Origin: Achromobacter marplatensis | GTDB taxonomy: Bacteria > Pseudomonadota > Gammaproteobacteria > Burkholderiales > Burkholderiaceae_B | DNA: 64,000 nucleotides | Direction: 5' to 3' | Assembly (NCBI RefSeq): GCF_002209535.1 | Contig: NZ_NJIG01000007.1 | Location: 1-64,000, forward strand | Shown: positions 45,971 through 55,485 of the stretch, in pieces | Numbering within the stretch: the stretch's first letter is position 1 | Layout of the letters: each line of letters starts with the position of its first letter | The notes under the pieces: generated by a model | The model's database searches: none | What the model was told of the DNA's origin: nothing | Seen by the model: only the letters and a program-made list of their open reading frames with translations | Made by a program: the position numbers and the translations under genes

Positions 45971-46451
45971 GAGTCCATCTACTGCCGTCTGGCTGTTCCT
46001 GTCCGTCCAGGCCCTCGGGCTGGCCCTGTGGCTGACGCTTGCCGCGCTGAACAACCGGCGGGATTTCGCCGGAGCCGCCGCTGCGGTCGGCGCCACCATG
46101 GCAATGCTGCCGCTGACGCAGGAACCCCGCATCCCCACTCCCTTGCTCAGCCGTGCCCAGCGTTCGCCCGGCCTGCACCGCGCAGCCCTGGCCGTCGTAC
46201 TGCTGCTTCAGGCGGCGGGCGCCGCCTTGGCGTGGGCAGGGTGCTACGCGCTGCTGATCCAGGGCGACCTGGCCGCGGCCAGGCCTTGGCTGAACGGCGC
46301 GCTGGCCGCCCTGTCCGCCTGCCTGCTGGCCATGCACCTGAGCGGCCTGTGGTTCGGGTATTGGATACGCCAGGACACGCTGCAACTGACTCACATCGCC
46401 TTGCTGCTGTGGTCGTGCCTGATGTTCCTGGCCTTCAATCTGGTGGCGTGA
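45969..46451 (+). CDS. DUF2165-like small integral membrane protein
   Basis: This 160-residue protein has four hydrophobic helices (about 7-28, 75-100, 105-125 and 138-158). An NNRRDFAGAAAAVGATMAML stretch and a late GYWIRQDTLQLTHIALL resemble DUF2165 proteins, though I am not certain of the family. The only start in frame is the TTG at 45969. The ribosome-binding site GAGG is locked in a 22-bp hairpin, so translation should be low or regulated. It may be a false start if the protein begins elsewhere, but the frame is clearly membrane-protein-like. Confidence 0.65.
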   Translation: MSPSTAVWLFLSVQALGLALWLTLAALNNRRDFAGAAAAVGATMAMLPLTQEPRIPTPLLSRAQRSPGLHRAALAVVLLLQAAGAALAWAGCYALLIQGDLAAARPWLNGALAALSACLLAMHLSGLWFGYWIRQDTLQLTHIALLLWSCLMFLAFNLVA

Positions 46452-46482
46452 TCACCCGGCGGGGCCAGCGACGCCGGCCGCG

Positions 46483-47628
46483 CTACGACATCAGCCGCAG
46501 GTGGCCGCCCGTACCCAGGCGGCGTTCCAGGTAGACCTCTTCCGTGCGGCCCACGAACTGCGCCAGCGAAAATTCCCGCTTCGCCGTGTTGCGCGCGTCG
46601 ATACCCATCTGTGCCACCGCGTCGCGGTTCTTCAGGATCTCGCTGACAACCTTAACCACGCTGCTGACGGACCCCGGGGGCACCACCCAGCCATTGCGGC
46701 CATCCGTGACGTTCTCGGTCAGGCCCCCAATCTTGCTGACGATGACCGGCTTGCCGGACGCCATCATTTCGCGGCACGCAAACGAGATCGTTTCCAACCG
46801 CGACGACAGCACGAAACCCACGTCCAGCGCGGCCAGGAAAGGGCCGACGTCTTCCAGCAGACCGGTGAACACCACCTGATCGGCCATGCCCAGATCGGTC
46901 ACGCGCTGGCGCTGCTCGTCGTCGGGCTCCTTGCCGGCGATCATGATTACGACCTGATCGCGCAGATAGTCGGGCAGCAGCGACACGGCCGTGACCATGT
47001 CCAGCCAATTCTTGTAGCTGGCCGTGCCAGCATTGCTGCCGATCACGAGCCGGCGTTGCAGGGCGGCAGGCAGCAGGGCGACACGCGCCTGCGCCGCATC
47101 CTGGGCACTGGCCGGCCGGAACTGCGCGGTGTCGACACCGTTGTGCACCACCCGCAAGTCTTCGTTGCGGAAGACGGAATCCTTCATGCGGCGGAAGGTG
47201 TGGCCGCAGACGCAGATGACGCGGTTGGTGCCCCATTTGGCGCGCATGCGCACGCCCAGGCTGTTGGCGGTGCGGTCGGTGTGCTGCGTATAGACGATGA
47301 ACGGGCGCTTGGCGCCCATGCCCATCGTGGCCAGCATGCAAAGGCGATGGTCCGCCGACCCGTTCACATGGATGACGTCGAAATGTTCCTTGCGCAGCAG
47401 CGCGCGCAAGCGGCGCAACGCGCTCAGTTGCTGGAACGGCCGCCCCTTGAATTCCAGGTCGATCGACTGCACGCCGGGCAAGGCGTCAGCCTCGGCCAGC
47501 AGGCGGCTGCTGCGCGGCGCCGCAACGGTGATCTGGGCGCGCTGGCGCAGCATGCGCGCCAGCGACATGACGTAGGTGGTATGCCCGCCGCCGTCGCCTT
47601 GGTGAAAGTTGGTGTAGAGGATCTTCAT
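46483..47628 (-). CDS. Glycosyltransferase family 4
   Basis: This 381-residue GT-B fold glycosyltransferase begins with ILYTNFHQGDGGGHTTYVMS, the glycine-rich acceptor loop. The donor domain has VIGSNAGTASYKNW, and the conserved SSRLETISFACREMMASGKP stretch supplies the catalytic Glu pair. It transfers a sugar from a nucleotide donor, probably to lipopolysaccharide core. The ATG at 47628 overlaps the stop of the preceding gene as ATGA, so the pair is translationally coupled. Acceptor and sugar are not evident. Confidence 0.88.
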   Translation of the reverse strand: MKILYTNFHQGDGGGHTTYVMSLARMLRQRAQITVAAPRSSRLLAEADALPGVQSIDLEFKGRPFQQLSALRRLRALLRKEHFDVIHVNGSADHRLCMLATMGMGAKRPFIVYTQHTDRTANSLGVRMRAKWGTNRVICVCGHTFRRMKDSVFRNEDLRVVHNGVDTAQFRPASAQDAAQARVALLPAALQRRLVIGSNAGTASYKNWLDMVTAVSLLPDYLRDQVVIMIAGKEPDDEQRQRVTDLGMADQVVFTGLLEDVGPFLAALDVGFVLSSRLETISFACREMMASGKPVIVSKIGGLTENVTDGRNGWVVPPGSVSSVVKVVSEILKNRDAVAQMGIDARNTAKREFSLAQFVGRTEEVYLERRLGTGGHLRLMS

Positions 47629-48638
47629 GATGTCAGGCCCGAGAGCGGATGCGGGGAAGGCGGGGATTCCCCTTGATTGAGCAAACAGCTCCAATGGCAT
47701 TTTTCGAACACGTCGTCGCCCAGGCGACTGCCGGCAGACAAGTTGTAGACCTTGACGCCGCGCGCGCTCAGCAGCCGGCTGGCCTGGCGGAACGCGGGTT
47801 CGATGTGGCCCGCGAATTGGCGGTCCAGCGCGGTGGCAAGCTGGGCGCCCGCGCTTTCGTAGAAACGCGGCCCGGCGCTGGCCGTCAGATCCAGTCCGTG
47901 CAGATACAGGGTGCGGGCGCCCATCCAGGCCAGCAACTGCAAGCCGGTATAGGCGACGGTTCCGCCGCCGAACAGTCCGCGGGCGGGATTCAGGCTGAAG
48001 CCGTGCGCGTGCTGTGGATTGCGCGCGTCGAACAGCACCAGTTCCGGGTCATTCGCCAACTGCGCTTCAAGCGCTTCAGGCGTGGCGCGCGCCTGCAGCG
48101 CACGCTGATGCACTTCTTCAAACAGAACAATGCGGCAGCGGATGTCGTCCGCGGCGAACAGGAACGCGATCCAGCGGTACACCTCGGGCGTCACGAACAG
48201 CAGCAGATCCTGCGACAGCACCTCGGCCACCAGGTCACGCCGGCGTTTGACGAATCCGGCATCCAGCATCGCGTAGTAGTCAAAGCGCAGGGTGGGATGC
48301 TGGCGGCGCAGCGCGATGGAACCGTTGACGCCCATGACAGCGCCAAGCCGGCATTGCGCGTAGTCGATCTGCGCGACCGACGGCCCGCTCAGGATCAGGT
48401 GCGCGTCACCGGCGATGTCGCGCGGCACGTCGTCCATCGGCACCGTGCCGGGACCTTTCACTCCCACCAGATCGCATGCCACCAGCCGTTCGCTGCCCTC
48501 GCGCCGAACCTTCACCAAGGGCCACAGCGTCTCGTTGTGCCGATAGGCCCCGGCGCGCGTATAGCGGTAAAGATATCGGAAGCCCTTGGTCAAGGGACGC
48601 GAACAAAGCAAGCGGGGAACAAGGGCAAAACGGGGCAT
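47625..48638 (-). CDS. Putative LPS core biosynthesis protein (WaaZ-like)
   Basis: This 337-residue protein has a Rossmann-like region with ILSGPSVAQID, then VNGSIALRRQ and FDYYAMLDAGFVKRR. The set recalls WaaZ/RfaZ-type core proteins and DUF115-like sugar transferases. It ends LYLHGLDLTASAGPRFYESA and KVYNLSAGSRL. A role in adding a sugar to Kdo or core lipopolysaccharide is likely, given the coupled GT4 gene after it. The family assignment is from memory of motifs and could be wrong between WaaZ and related acid-sugar transferases. The start may lie a few codons downstream. Confidence 0.6.
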   Translation of the reverse strand: MPRFALVPRLLCSRPLTKGFRYLYRYTRAGAYRHNETLWPLVKVRREGSERLVACDLVGVKGPGTVPMDDVPRDIAGDAHLILSGPSVAQIDYAQCRLGAVMGVNGSIALRRQHPTLRFDYYAMLDAGFVKRRRDLVAEVLSQDLLLFVTPEVYRWIAFLFAADDIRCRIVLFEEVHQRALQARATPEALEAQLANDPELVLFDARNPQHAHGFSLNPARGLFGGGTVAYTGLQLLAWMGARTLYLHGLDLTASAGPRFYESAGAQLATALDRQFAGHIEPAFRQASRLLSARGVKVYNLSAGSRLGDDVFEKCHWSCLLNQGESPPSPHPLSGLTS

Positions 48639-48954
48639 GAACAGTGCCGCTGAAAGCGCGGCGAAACCTTACGAGCGGCTGATTCTACTCATGCGTTTTC
48701 GCCAAAAGCGCGTTCGAAACATTTGAGATGTAACAGCAATGGGGGGAGCTGTTCCCGCCCCTTTTTTGCCTGTTTACCCCCCGCAAACAGGCGGCATCCC
48801 ACATTCCGGAATAAAGCAGATCGACGCCCCGGAATCTGCACCATTACCGTGCAGAAGCACCGGTTACCAGGCACCTCTGGTACGAGCGCAGCGCAAGCCG
48901 CGCTCGTACGTTCCATTACCTTTTGCGCTAAAGCGACAGGATATTGAAAGTGAA
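48639..48954. other. 316-base intergenic region
   Basis: No gene is seen. It holds two hairpins: an 8-bp stem at 48768-48792 (GCCTGTTT with AAACAGGC) and a 10-bp stem at 48880-48909 (GTACGAGCGC with GCGCTCGTAC). The latter lies beyond the stop of the PhyH gene and may be its transcript end. The promoter of the WaaZ-like gene should lie at the left side. Confidence 0.5.
48880..48909. terminator. 10-bp hairpin after the PhyH gene
   Basis: GTACGAGCGC and GCGCTCGTAC pair perfectly around a ten-base loop, about 45 bases past the stop of the minus-strand dioxygenase gene. There is no T-run, so factor-independent termination is doubtful. Confidence 0.35.
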
Positions 48955-49788
48955 TCAGGCAACGCGGCGGGGCCAAAGCTCCGGAAACAATGGATGCGCC
49001 AAGGGCGCGCCGGCCGGCAAGGCGTCGGCCAGGCCCGGAAACTCCGGCGACGTCCGCCACGGGCGCGGTGCGTGCCGCATGTCTTCACCCAGGAAGCGCA
49101 GCGAAAACGCCCGCCGACGCCGGTTGCCGCCTACGCCGCCCGCGGCGTGCAGGGTCAGCATATGAAAGAACACCGCGTCGCCCGGTTGCAGCTCCCAACC
49201 CAGGATGTTCCAGGCCGAGCGGTCTGATTCTATGTCCGGCAGATCCGCCAGGCTGCCTTCGGGAAACCACCTTGCCTGGCTGTCCAGGAACGTGCGCGGC
49301 ATCAGCCACGGCCCCCGATGCGATCCGGCCACGAACTCCAGCGTGGACTCGCGTGCCACGGGATCCACCGGCATCCACATGCTGCAGTTCTGCTGGCCTT
49401 CCACGTTGTAGTAGGGCTGGTCCTGATGCCACGGCGTCGGCTGGCGCGTGTTGGGCTCCTTGACCAGCAGGTGGTCGTGGTACAGGCGTGCGCTTGGGCA
49501 GCCCATCAACTGCGCGGCGACCGACCCGACACTGCTGTCGAAGATGAATCGGCGGTAGTCTTCGTTCTCGGTCCAGTTGCAGAAATCCTCGAAGAACCAG
49601 CCGGGGTCGTCTGCCGTGCTGGCAACCTTGGCCCGCGGGCTGGGCGCAGCAAGATTAGATTCGATGCCGCGCGTCAACAGCGCGACTTCGTCAGGCGTGA
49701 ACAACTGGCGCACGCAGACGGCGCCATCTTCCTGAAAGGCCTCGATCATCGAGGCGGGAAGTTCGAATTCATGACGGTTCGACAACAT
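48955..49788 (-). CDS. Phytanoyl-CoA dioxygenase (PhyH) family hydroxylase
   Basis: This 277-residue Fe(II)/2-oxoglutarate oxygenase has the metal motif HxD as H121 and D123 in WHQDQPYY, and the distal H214 in LTLHAAGG. Nearby arginines (223-226) would hold 2-oxoglutarate. Relatives hydroxylate phytanoyl-CoA, ectoine, or free amino acids and related small molecules. AGGAGG lies five bases before the ATG at 49788. It follows an amino acid permease gene by 17 bases, which suggests an amino acid or osmolyte substrate. The upstream in-frame extension through the permease gene is not real. Confidence 0.88.
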   Translation of the reverse strand: MLSNRHEFELPASMIEAFQEDGAVCVRQLFTPDEVALLTRGIESNLAAPSPRAKVASTADDPGWFFEDFCNWTENEDYRRFIFDSSVGSVAAQLMGCPSARLYHDHLLVKEPNTRQPTPWHQDQPYYNVEGQQNCSMWMPVDPVARESTLEFVAGSHRGPWLMPRTFLDSQARWFPEGSLADLPDIESDRSAWNILGWELQPGDAVFFHMLTLHAAGGVGGNRRRRAFSLRFLGEDMRHAPRPWRTSPEFPGLADALPAGAPLAHPLFPELWPRRVA

Positions 49789-49805
49789 GGGTTCCTCCTG
49801 GAAAA

Positions 49806-51209
49806 TCACGAATGCTGGAATGACGGCGGTTGGCCGCGGGAACGGCCAGGCCGCCCCCACAACCAGTACGCCGCGCTCAGCAGGGCCAACCAGCCCAGGC
49901 CGACAAAGAGCGCCAGGCGGGTTTCGGGAAACACACCCAACACGATGAATATGAAGAGCATGAAGACGATGGCAAAGGCCTGCCCGTAAGGCCAGAACGG
50001 CACCGGGAAATGCAGCGCGGCGGCTTCGGGCCCGCTCAGGCTGCGCCGCATGGCCACCTGCGACAGCAGGATCATCAACCACACCCACACGACCGAAAAC
50101 GTGACCATCGATGCGAAGGCCATGAACAGCTTGTCGGGCAACAGATAGTTCAGCACCACCCCGCCCAGCAACGCCACGCCCATCATCACCACCGTCATCC
50201 ACGGCACGCCAAAGCGCGACAAGCGCGAGAACACCATGGGCGCCTGACCGTTGGCGGCCATGCCGTACAGCATGCGCCCCGTGGAGAAGATGTCGCTGTT
50301 GATGGCCGATATCACGGCCGATATGACAACCAGGTTCAACACCGACGCCGCGGACGCCATTCCCAGCCCGCTGAAAATCTGCACGAAGGGGCTGCTGTCG
50401 CCAGTGATGCCGGGCCACGGGAAAATGGCCATCAGTACCGTCAAGGTCAGCACATAGAACAACAAGATGCGCAGCGGAACCGAGTTGATGGCCCGGGGGA
50501 TCATGCGTTGGGGATCGCGGGCCTCGCCGGCTGTCATGCCGATGACTTCGATACCGCCGAAGGCGAACATCACCACCGAAAACGACGCGATCATGCCCTG
50601 CACGCCGTTCGGGAAGAAGCCGCCATGCCGCCACAGGTTGGAGAAACCGGAGGCGTCCGCCGCCGTGGCGCCGCCCGTCTGAATGCCCGCCAGCAGCACG
50701 CCCAGCCCCGCCGCAATCATGGCGACGATGGCCACGACCTTCAGCAGCGACAGCCAGAACTCCAGTTCGCCGAACACCTTGACCGAACACAGGTTGATCG
50801 CGCCGATCAAGCACACGATCGACAGCACCCAGATCCAGCGCGGGGTGTCCGGGAACCAGAAGCTCATGTACAGGCCGAACACGGTGACGTCGGCCAGGCA
50901 CACCATCAGCATCGAGAACGCGTAGCTCCAGCCGGTCAGGAAACCCAGGTAGGGGCCCAGATAGCGCGTGGCGTAGTGCCCGAACGACCCCGAAACCGGC
51001 GTCCTGACGGCCATCTCGCCTAACGCGCGCATCGTCAGGAAGATGGCGACGCCGCCGATCAGATAGGCCAGCAGCACCGAAGGGCCCGCGCGCTGGATCG
51101 CTCCCGCCGACCCGTAGAACAGCCCGGTGCCGATCGCCGACCCCAGTGCCATGAAACGAATATGCCGCTCGTTCAAACCGCGCCGCAATGGCGAAGTCTC
51201 CTGGTTCAT
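49806..51209 (-). CDS. APC amino acid permease paired with PhyH hydroxylase
   Basis: This 467-residue amino acid:proton symporter has twelve membrane segments. It opens [20 protein letters not shown], nearly identical over this block to the hut-locus permease at 34278-35708. Later segments ([38 protein letters not shown]) are also close between the two. It is the first gene of a two-gene operon with a PhyH-family oxygenase, so it probably imports the amino acid that is then hydroxylated. The permease is predicted in the inner membrane. Confidence 0.88.
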   Translation of the reverse strand: MNQETSPLRRGLNERHIRFMALGSAIGTGLFYGSAGAIQRAGPSVLLAYLIGGVAIFLTMRALGEMAVRTPVSGSFGHYATRYLGPYLGFLTGWSYAFSMLMVCLADVTVFGLYMSFWFPDTPRWIWVLSIVCLIGAINLCSVKVFGELEFWLSLLKVVAIVAMIAAGLGVLLAGIQTGGATAADASGFSNLWRHGGFFPNGVQGMIASFSVVMFAFGGIEVIGMTAGEARDPQRMIPRAINSVPLRILLFYVLTLTVLMAIFPWPGITGDSSPFVQIFSGLGMASAASVLNLVVISAVISAINSDIFSTGRMLYGMAANGQAPMVFSRLSRFGVPWMTVVMMGVALLGGVVLNYLLPDKLFMAFASMVTFSVVWVWLMILLSQVAMRRSLSGPEAAALHFPVPFWPYGQAFAIVFMLFIFIVLGVFPETRLALFVGLGWLALLSAAYWLWGRPGRSRGQPPSFQHS

Positions 51210-51361
51210 ATGCCCCCCGCTTTATCGTGTTTTGGACAACCTTGGCATCGATGTGCACAGGAATCTTCTCCCAGGCCGCGCCCGAAATTCGATAAGCACG
51301 CGCAAATCGGACGCATCTGATATCGTTGCCCCGTAACCTCCCAGGCTCGCGCATCCCACTG

Positions 51362-52471
51362 ATGAACCCCTTTCGCCCCGACTCTCCCGCCCTGCAGGAC
51401 GCCATCGCCGATGCCATCAGCACCGCGACCCGTGGCGCCGGCCGCGTGAACATCCTGATCGCCGGCAAGACGGGCGTGGGCAAAAGCACGCTGATCAATG
51501 CGGTGTTCCGCGGCGAACTGGCCAAGACCGGCGCGGGCAAACCCGTCACCCAGTCCACCCAGGCCTACACCAAGCCCGGCCATCCGCTCACCATCATCGA
51601 CACCCGCGGCCTGGAGGTCGGCGACTACGCGCGTTCGCGCCAGCAACTGACCGACCTGATCCAGGAACGCGCCGCGTCCGACGACCAGGACAAGCACCTG
51701 CACGTGGCCTGGCTCTGCATCCAGGACAGCAGCCATCGGGTGGAAGACGCCGAGATCGAGCTGTGCGACATGCTGGCCAACGCCGGCATTCCCGTCATCG
51801 CGGTGCTGACCAAGGCCCGCAAGAACAGCCCCTTCGTGGACGAAGCGCGCAAGCTGCTGCCGCGCGCCAAGGACGTCGTCGCGGTGCGCGCGCTGCCGGA
51901 ATGGATCGAAGAGCTGGATGCCGAACTGCCGCCGATGGGGCTGGATGCGCTGATCGGGGTCACCGCCGAACTCATCCCCGAAGGCCAGCAGCGCGCCTAC
52001 GCCAATGCCTTGTCCACCCGCAACAAGAAGGCCCTGGAAGTAAAAAAAAAGCGGGCTGAGATAGAGGTGAACATTGCAGCGGGCCTGGCCGCATCAGCCG
52101 CCGCCGCCCCCATCCCGTTCTCGGACGCGTTCGCGCTGGTGCCCATCCAGGTGGGAATGATCGCCAAGATCGGCATTACCTTCGGCATGGAGCTGGACAC
52201 CACCGCGATCACGACGCTCGTCACGTCCACGCTGGGCGCATCGGCGGCCACGCTGATCGGCCGCTCGCTGGTGTCGGGCATGCTGAAATTCATCCCCGGC
52301 GCAGGCAGCGCGGTGGGCGGCACCATCGCCGCCACCACCGCAGGCGCCATCACCAAGCTGCTGGGCAACGCCTACGTGGCGGTGCTGTACGACTTCTGCC
52401 AGAAGAACCCCGGCAAGGACATCGATATCGGGATGATCGCGCAGGCGCTCAAGCAGCGCGTGAAGCTGTAA
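51362..52471 (+). CDS. P-loop GTPase with C-terminal DUF697-like helical domain
   Basis: This 369-residue protein has a Ras-like GTPase domain: P-loop G35 to S42 (GKTGVGKS), G3 motif D80-T-R-G83 and a G4-like T150-K-A-R. The G4 lacks the usual aspartate, which may change nucleotide choice. The C-terminal part (about 225-340) is rich in Ala and Gly with hydrophobic helices, as in DUF697/YcjF-like GTPases, and may touch the membrane. A charged linker (KKALEVKKKRAE) joins them. The ATG at 51362 is preferred over a TTG at 51326, though no strong ribosome-binding site is visible. Its role is unknown; relatives act in membrane or stress functions. Confidence 0.8.
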   Translation: MNPFRPDSPALQDAIADAISTATRGAGRVNILIAGKTGVGKSTLINAVFRGELAKTGAGKPVTQSTQAYTKPGHPLTIIDTRGLEVGDYARSRQQLTDLIQERAASDDQDKHLHVAWLCIQDSSHRVEDAEIELCDMLANAGIPVIAVLTKARKNSPFVDEARKLLPRAKDVVAVRALPEWIEELDAELPPMGLDALIGVTAELIPEGQQRAYANALSTRNKKALEVKKKRAEIEVNIAAGLAASAAAAPIPFSDAFALVPIQVGMIAKIGITFGMELDTTAITTLVTSTLGASAATLIGRSLVSGMLKFIPGAGSAVGGTIAATTAGAITKLLGNAYVAVLYDFCQKNPGKDIDIGMIAQALKQRVKL

Positions 52472-52484
52472 GGCGACCCTGCGG

Positions 52485-53642
52485 TCAGAACGCCCTGGCC
52501 AGTGCGGCGAAGAAGGCGTCGTCGTTGATCTCGACACGTTTCTTGTAGCTGGGCTTGCCGCGCGCGCTCAGCACCACCGCGACGAGCTTATGCGCCGGAT
52601 TGATGTGGATGAACTGGCCGTAGATGCCTTCGGCCTGGAAGGCGCCCGCCAAGGCGGGATCCTTCAGTTCCGGCACCCACCACATGTAGCCATACGGAAT
52701 CTCGGTGTCGCCGATGCGGTACGGGGCCCCTGCCTGCGCCACCCAGTCATCCGGCAGCAGGCGTTCGCCGTCCAACTGCCCGCCTTCCAGCACGAATTGC
52801 CCGAAGCGCGCGTAGTCGCGCATCGTGGCGTTCATGCCGCTGCCCGAAATCGTCATGCCCCCGGGGCATTCCGCCCACCAGGTCGCGTCGGATTCCATGC
52901 CGATGCGCGACCACAGCCGCGAATGCAGATAGTCGGCCAGACGCTGGCCGGTTGCTCCTTCCATCACCGCGCTCAGCAGATAGGATTCACCCGTGTTGTA
53001 CGCCCAGGCCTGGCCTGCCGGCTGCCGCGCCGGCAACTGCTTCATGAAGTCGCGGATGCCACCCGGCTGCCAGCGGGTCTGGATATCCAGCAACTGGCGG
53101 CGCTCGGAAGCCGGATCGCCGTAGTCTTCATTCCACTGCACGCCCGAACACATGCGCAACATCTGGCGCAATGAAACCTCGCGGTAGACGCCGCCCAGGT
53201 CCGCGTACTTCGTCACCGGATCGTCCAGCGAATCGATCAGGCCTTCCTTCAGCGCCACGCCCACCAGCGTGGCCGCCACCGACTTGGCGAGCGAACACGA
53301 GTTCCACCGGGTTTCAGGCGAGATGCCGCGCTGGTAGGTTTCGAACGCGACCTGCCCGTCCTTCATCACCATCAGGCCGGCCACGCCATTGGCCGCCAGG
53401 TAGTCGTACAGGTCGAAGACGCGTCCCTGGTCCTGGATGCGCAAGCCCGGCAGCCCGCCGGGCCGCAGCGGCAGGTCGCGTACGCGCTGGCCGCGCGCCA
53501 CCGTGTCTGAGGCGAACCAGCCTGGGTCGCTCGACAGCGCCAGCGTCAGTTCGTCGGGAAGCAGGGTGCCGTCGTAGAACCGCATCAGGTGCGATTTCAA
53601 GGCGGGAGTCATGGGCATGGCAGATTCCGGTTTCGAATTCAT
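52485..53642 (-). CDS. Class C beta-lactamase-fold serine hydrolase (NylB/EstB type)
   Basis: This 385-residue enzyme has the SxxK motif S117-L-A-K120 and the tyrosine motif Y215-N-T in AYNTGES. It belongs to the family that includes NylB (6-aminohexanoate-dimer hydrolase), EstB esterases and D-aminopeptidases. It lacks a signal peptide and is probably cytoplasmic, unlike secreted beta-lactamases. Two in-frame ATGs at residues 9 and 11 are alternative starts. It lies 31 bases downstream of the double-ATPase gene in the same direction, so it may be the last gene of the amine-catabolic operon and hydrolyse an imported amide or ester. Confidence 0.82.
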   Translation of the reverse strand: MNSKPESAMPMTPALKSHLMRFYDGTLLPDELTLALSSDPGWFASDTVARGQRVRDLPLRPGGLPGLRIQDQGRVFDLYDYLAANGVAGLMVMKDGQVAFETYQRGISPETRWNSCSLAKSVAATLVGVALKEGLIDSLDDPVTKYADLGGVYREVSLRQMLRMCSGVQWNEDYGDPASERRQLLDIQTRWQPGGIRDFMKQLPARQPAGQAWAYNTGESYLLSAVMEGATGQRLADYLHSRLWSRIGMESDATWWAECPGGMTISGSGMNATMRDYARFGQFVLEGGQLDGERLLPDDWVAQAGAPYRIGDTEIPYGYMWWVPELKDPALAGAFQAEGIYGQFIHINPAHKLVAVVLSARGKPSYKKRVEINDDAFFAALARAF

Positions 53643-53673
53643 AGGGTGGGAGACGGGTGTACGCTGTGCGGCG

Positions 53674-55485
53674 TCAGTCGTCCCGCATCACAAAATGTCC
53701 TGGCGCGACCTCTTGGTAGCGCCGTCGGGGCGGCGTGTAGCCGGGCGGGCGCAACGTGTGCCGGATCTCGTCCTGGGCAAGGTTGCGCGGCGCCCGCGGC
53801 GCGCCCGGGTCAGCCACCGGGACGGCCTCCAGCAGGCGCCGGGTATAGGGGTGCCGGGGGTCGTAGAGCACAGCGGCACGCGAGCCGATCTCGACGATTT
53901 CGCCCATGTACATCACCGCCACGCGATGGCTGACGCGTTCCACCACGGCCATGTCGTGCGAGATGAACAGATACGCCAGCCCCATGTCCTGCTGCAGCTT
54001 CAGCATCAGGTTGATGACCTGCGCCTTGATGGATACGTCCAGCGCGGACACGGCTTCGTCAGCCACCAGCAGCGACGGACCCAGCGCCAGGCTGCGCGCA
54101 ATGCAGATGCGCTGGCGCTGCCCGCCAGAGAACTCCTGCGGATACCGGTTGCCCGCGGCGCTGTCCAGCCCCACGCAGGCCAGCAATTCGGCCACGCGGG
54201 CGCGCAGGGCCTCGCCCTTGCAGACCTTGTTCACGATCAAGGGGCTGGCCACGGCCGCCGCGACAGTCTTGCGCGGGTTCAGGCTGGAGAACGGGTCCTG
54301 GAACACCATCTGCACATGGCGCGCCATGGCGCCGCGGTCCCGGCCGCTGGCGGCATGGATATCCTGCCCGTTGACCCGCACATGGCCCGACGTTGGCGTC
54401 AGCAGGTTCATGATGCTGCGGCCGATCGTGGACTTGCCGCAGCCAGACTCGCCAACCAGCGCCAGGGTTTCGCCGGGCTGCACACTGAACGACACATTCT
54501 CTACCGCATGCACCATCCCGCGATCCCGCGCCAGGAAACCCGACCCCATGCGGTAGCGCATCGTCAGCCCCTGCACTTCCAGCGCAGGCGGGGCGTCCGC
54601 ACGGACGGTGTCGGCGGCTTCGGCCGCCGGTGTCCTGGCGCCGGTCTGCCGGTCGATGGCCGGGAACGGCAGCGGCCGCGCCACGGTCTTCATGGCGCCC
54701 AGGCGCGGCACCGCAGCCAGCAGGGCCCGCGTATAGGGCTCGGCGGGCGCCTCGAAAATGCGGGCGGTCTCGCCGCATTCGATCTGCTCTCCGCCGCACA
54801 TCACCACCATCCGGTCGGCGACTTCCGCCACCACGCCCATGTCATGCGTGATGAACAGCACCGACATGCCGTCTTCCTGCTGCAGCTCGCGGATCAACGC
54901 CAGGATCTGCGCCTGGATGGTGACGTCCAGCGCCGTGGTCGGCTCATCGGCGATCAGCAGCCGGGGCCGGCACGCGAGCGCCATGGCGATCATGACGCGC
55001 TGGCGCATGCCCCCCGACAGGTGAAACGGATAATCCTTCAAGCGCGTCGCCGCCGCCGGGATGCGCACCTTCTCCAGCAGACGCAGCGCCTCGGCCTGGG
55101 CCGCGGCCCAGTCCAGGCCGCGGTGCAACATCAGCGATTCGGCTACCTGGAATCCGATCGTGCGCACCGGGTTCAGGCTGGTCATTGGCTCCTGGAAGAT
55201 CATGGCGATATCCGCGCCGCGGATCTTGCGCATCTCGCTTTCGGGCAGGGCCAGCAGGTCGCGGCCGTCCAGCAGCACGCTGCCCGACAGCTGCGTGTCG
55301 CGCGGGTTGAGCAGGCGCATGATGGACATGGCCGTGACGCTTTTGCCCGATCCGGACTCCCCCACGACGGCCAGCGTCTCGCGCGGCGCGACCTCGAAGT
55401 CCAGCCCGTTGACGACCGTCTTCCAGCCGTCCGGCACCCGGAAGCGGGTGTGCAGGCCGGCGACGCGAAGCACGGGCGCGTTCAC
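53674..55485 (-). CDS. Fused double-ATPase subunit of dipeptide-type ABC transporter
   Basis: This 603-residue fusion has two ABC ATPase domains. The first has GESGSGKS and LSGGMRQR, the second GESGCGKST and FSGGQRQR. Walker B stretches read LLIADEPT and LLVADEAV. The GTG at 55485 overlaps the stop of the aldehyde dehydrogenase gene as GTGA, showing coupling. No permease is in this operon. The partners are the binding protein and permeases at 60304-63814 on the opposite strand. The two arms must therefore be expressed together for the transporter to work. Confidence 0.92.
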   Translation of the reverse strand: MNAPVLRVAGLHTRFRVPDGWKTVVNGLDFEVAPRETLAVVGESGSGKSVTAMSIMRLLNPRDTQLSGSVLLDGRDLLALPESEMRKIRGADIAMIFQEPMTSLNPVRTIGFQVAESLMLHRGLDWAAAQAEALRLLEKVRIPAAATRLKDYPFHLSGGMRQRVMIAMALACRPRLLIADEPTTALDVTIQAQILALIRELQQEDGMSVLFITHDMGVVAEVADRMVVMCGGEQIECGETARIFEAPAEPYTRALLAAVPRLGAMKTVARPLPFPAIDRQTGARTPAAEAADTVRADAPPALEVQGLTMRYRMGSGFLARDRGMVHAVENVSFSVQPGETLALVGESGCGKSTIGRSIMNLLTPTSGHVRVNGQDIHAASGRDRGAMARHVQMVFQDPFSSLNPRKTVAAAVASPLIVNKVCKGEALRARVAELLACVGLDSAAGNRYPQEFSGGQRQRICIARSLALGPSLLVADEAVSALDVSIKAQVINLMLKLQQDMGLAYLFISHDMAVVERVSHRVAVMYMGEIVEIGSRAAVLYDPRHPYTRRLLEAVPVADPGAPRAPRNLAQDEIRHTLRPPGYTPPRRRYQEVAPGHFVMRDD

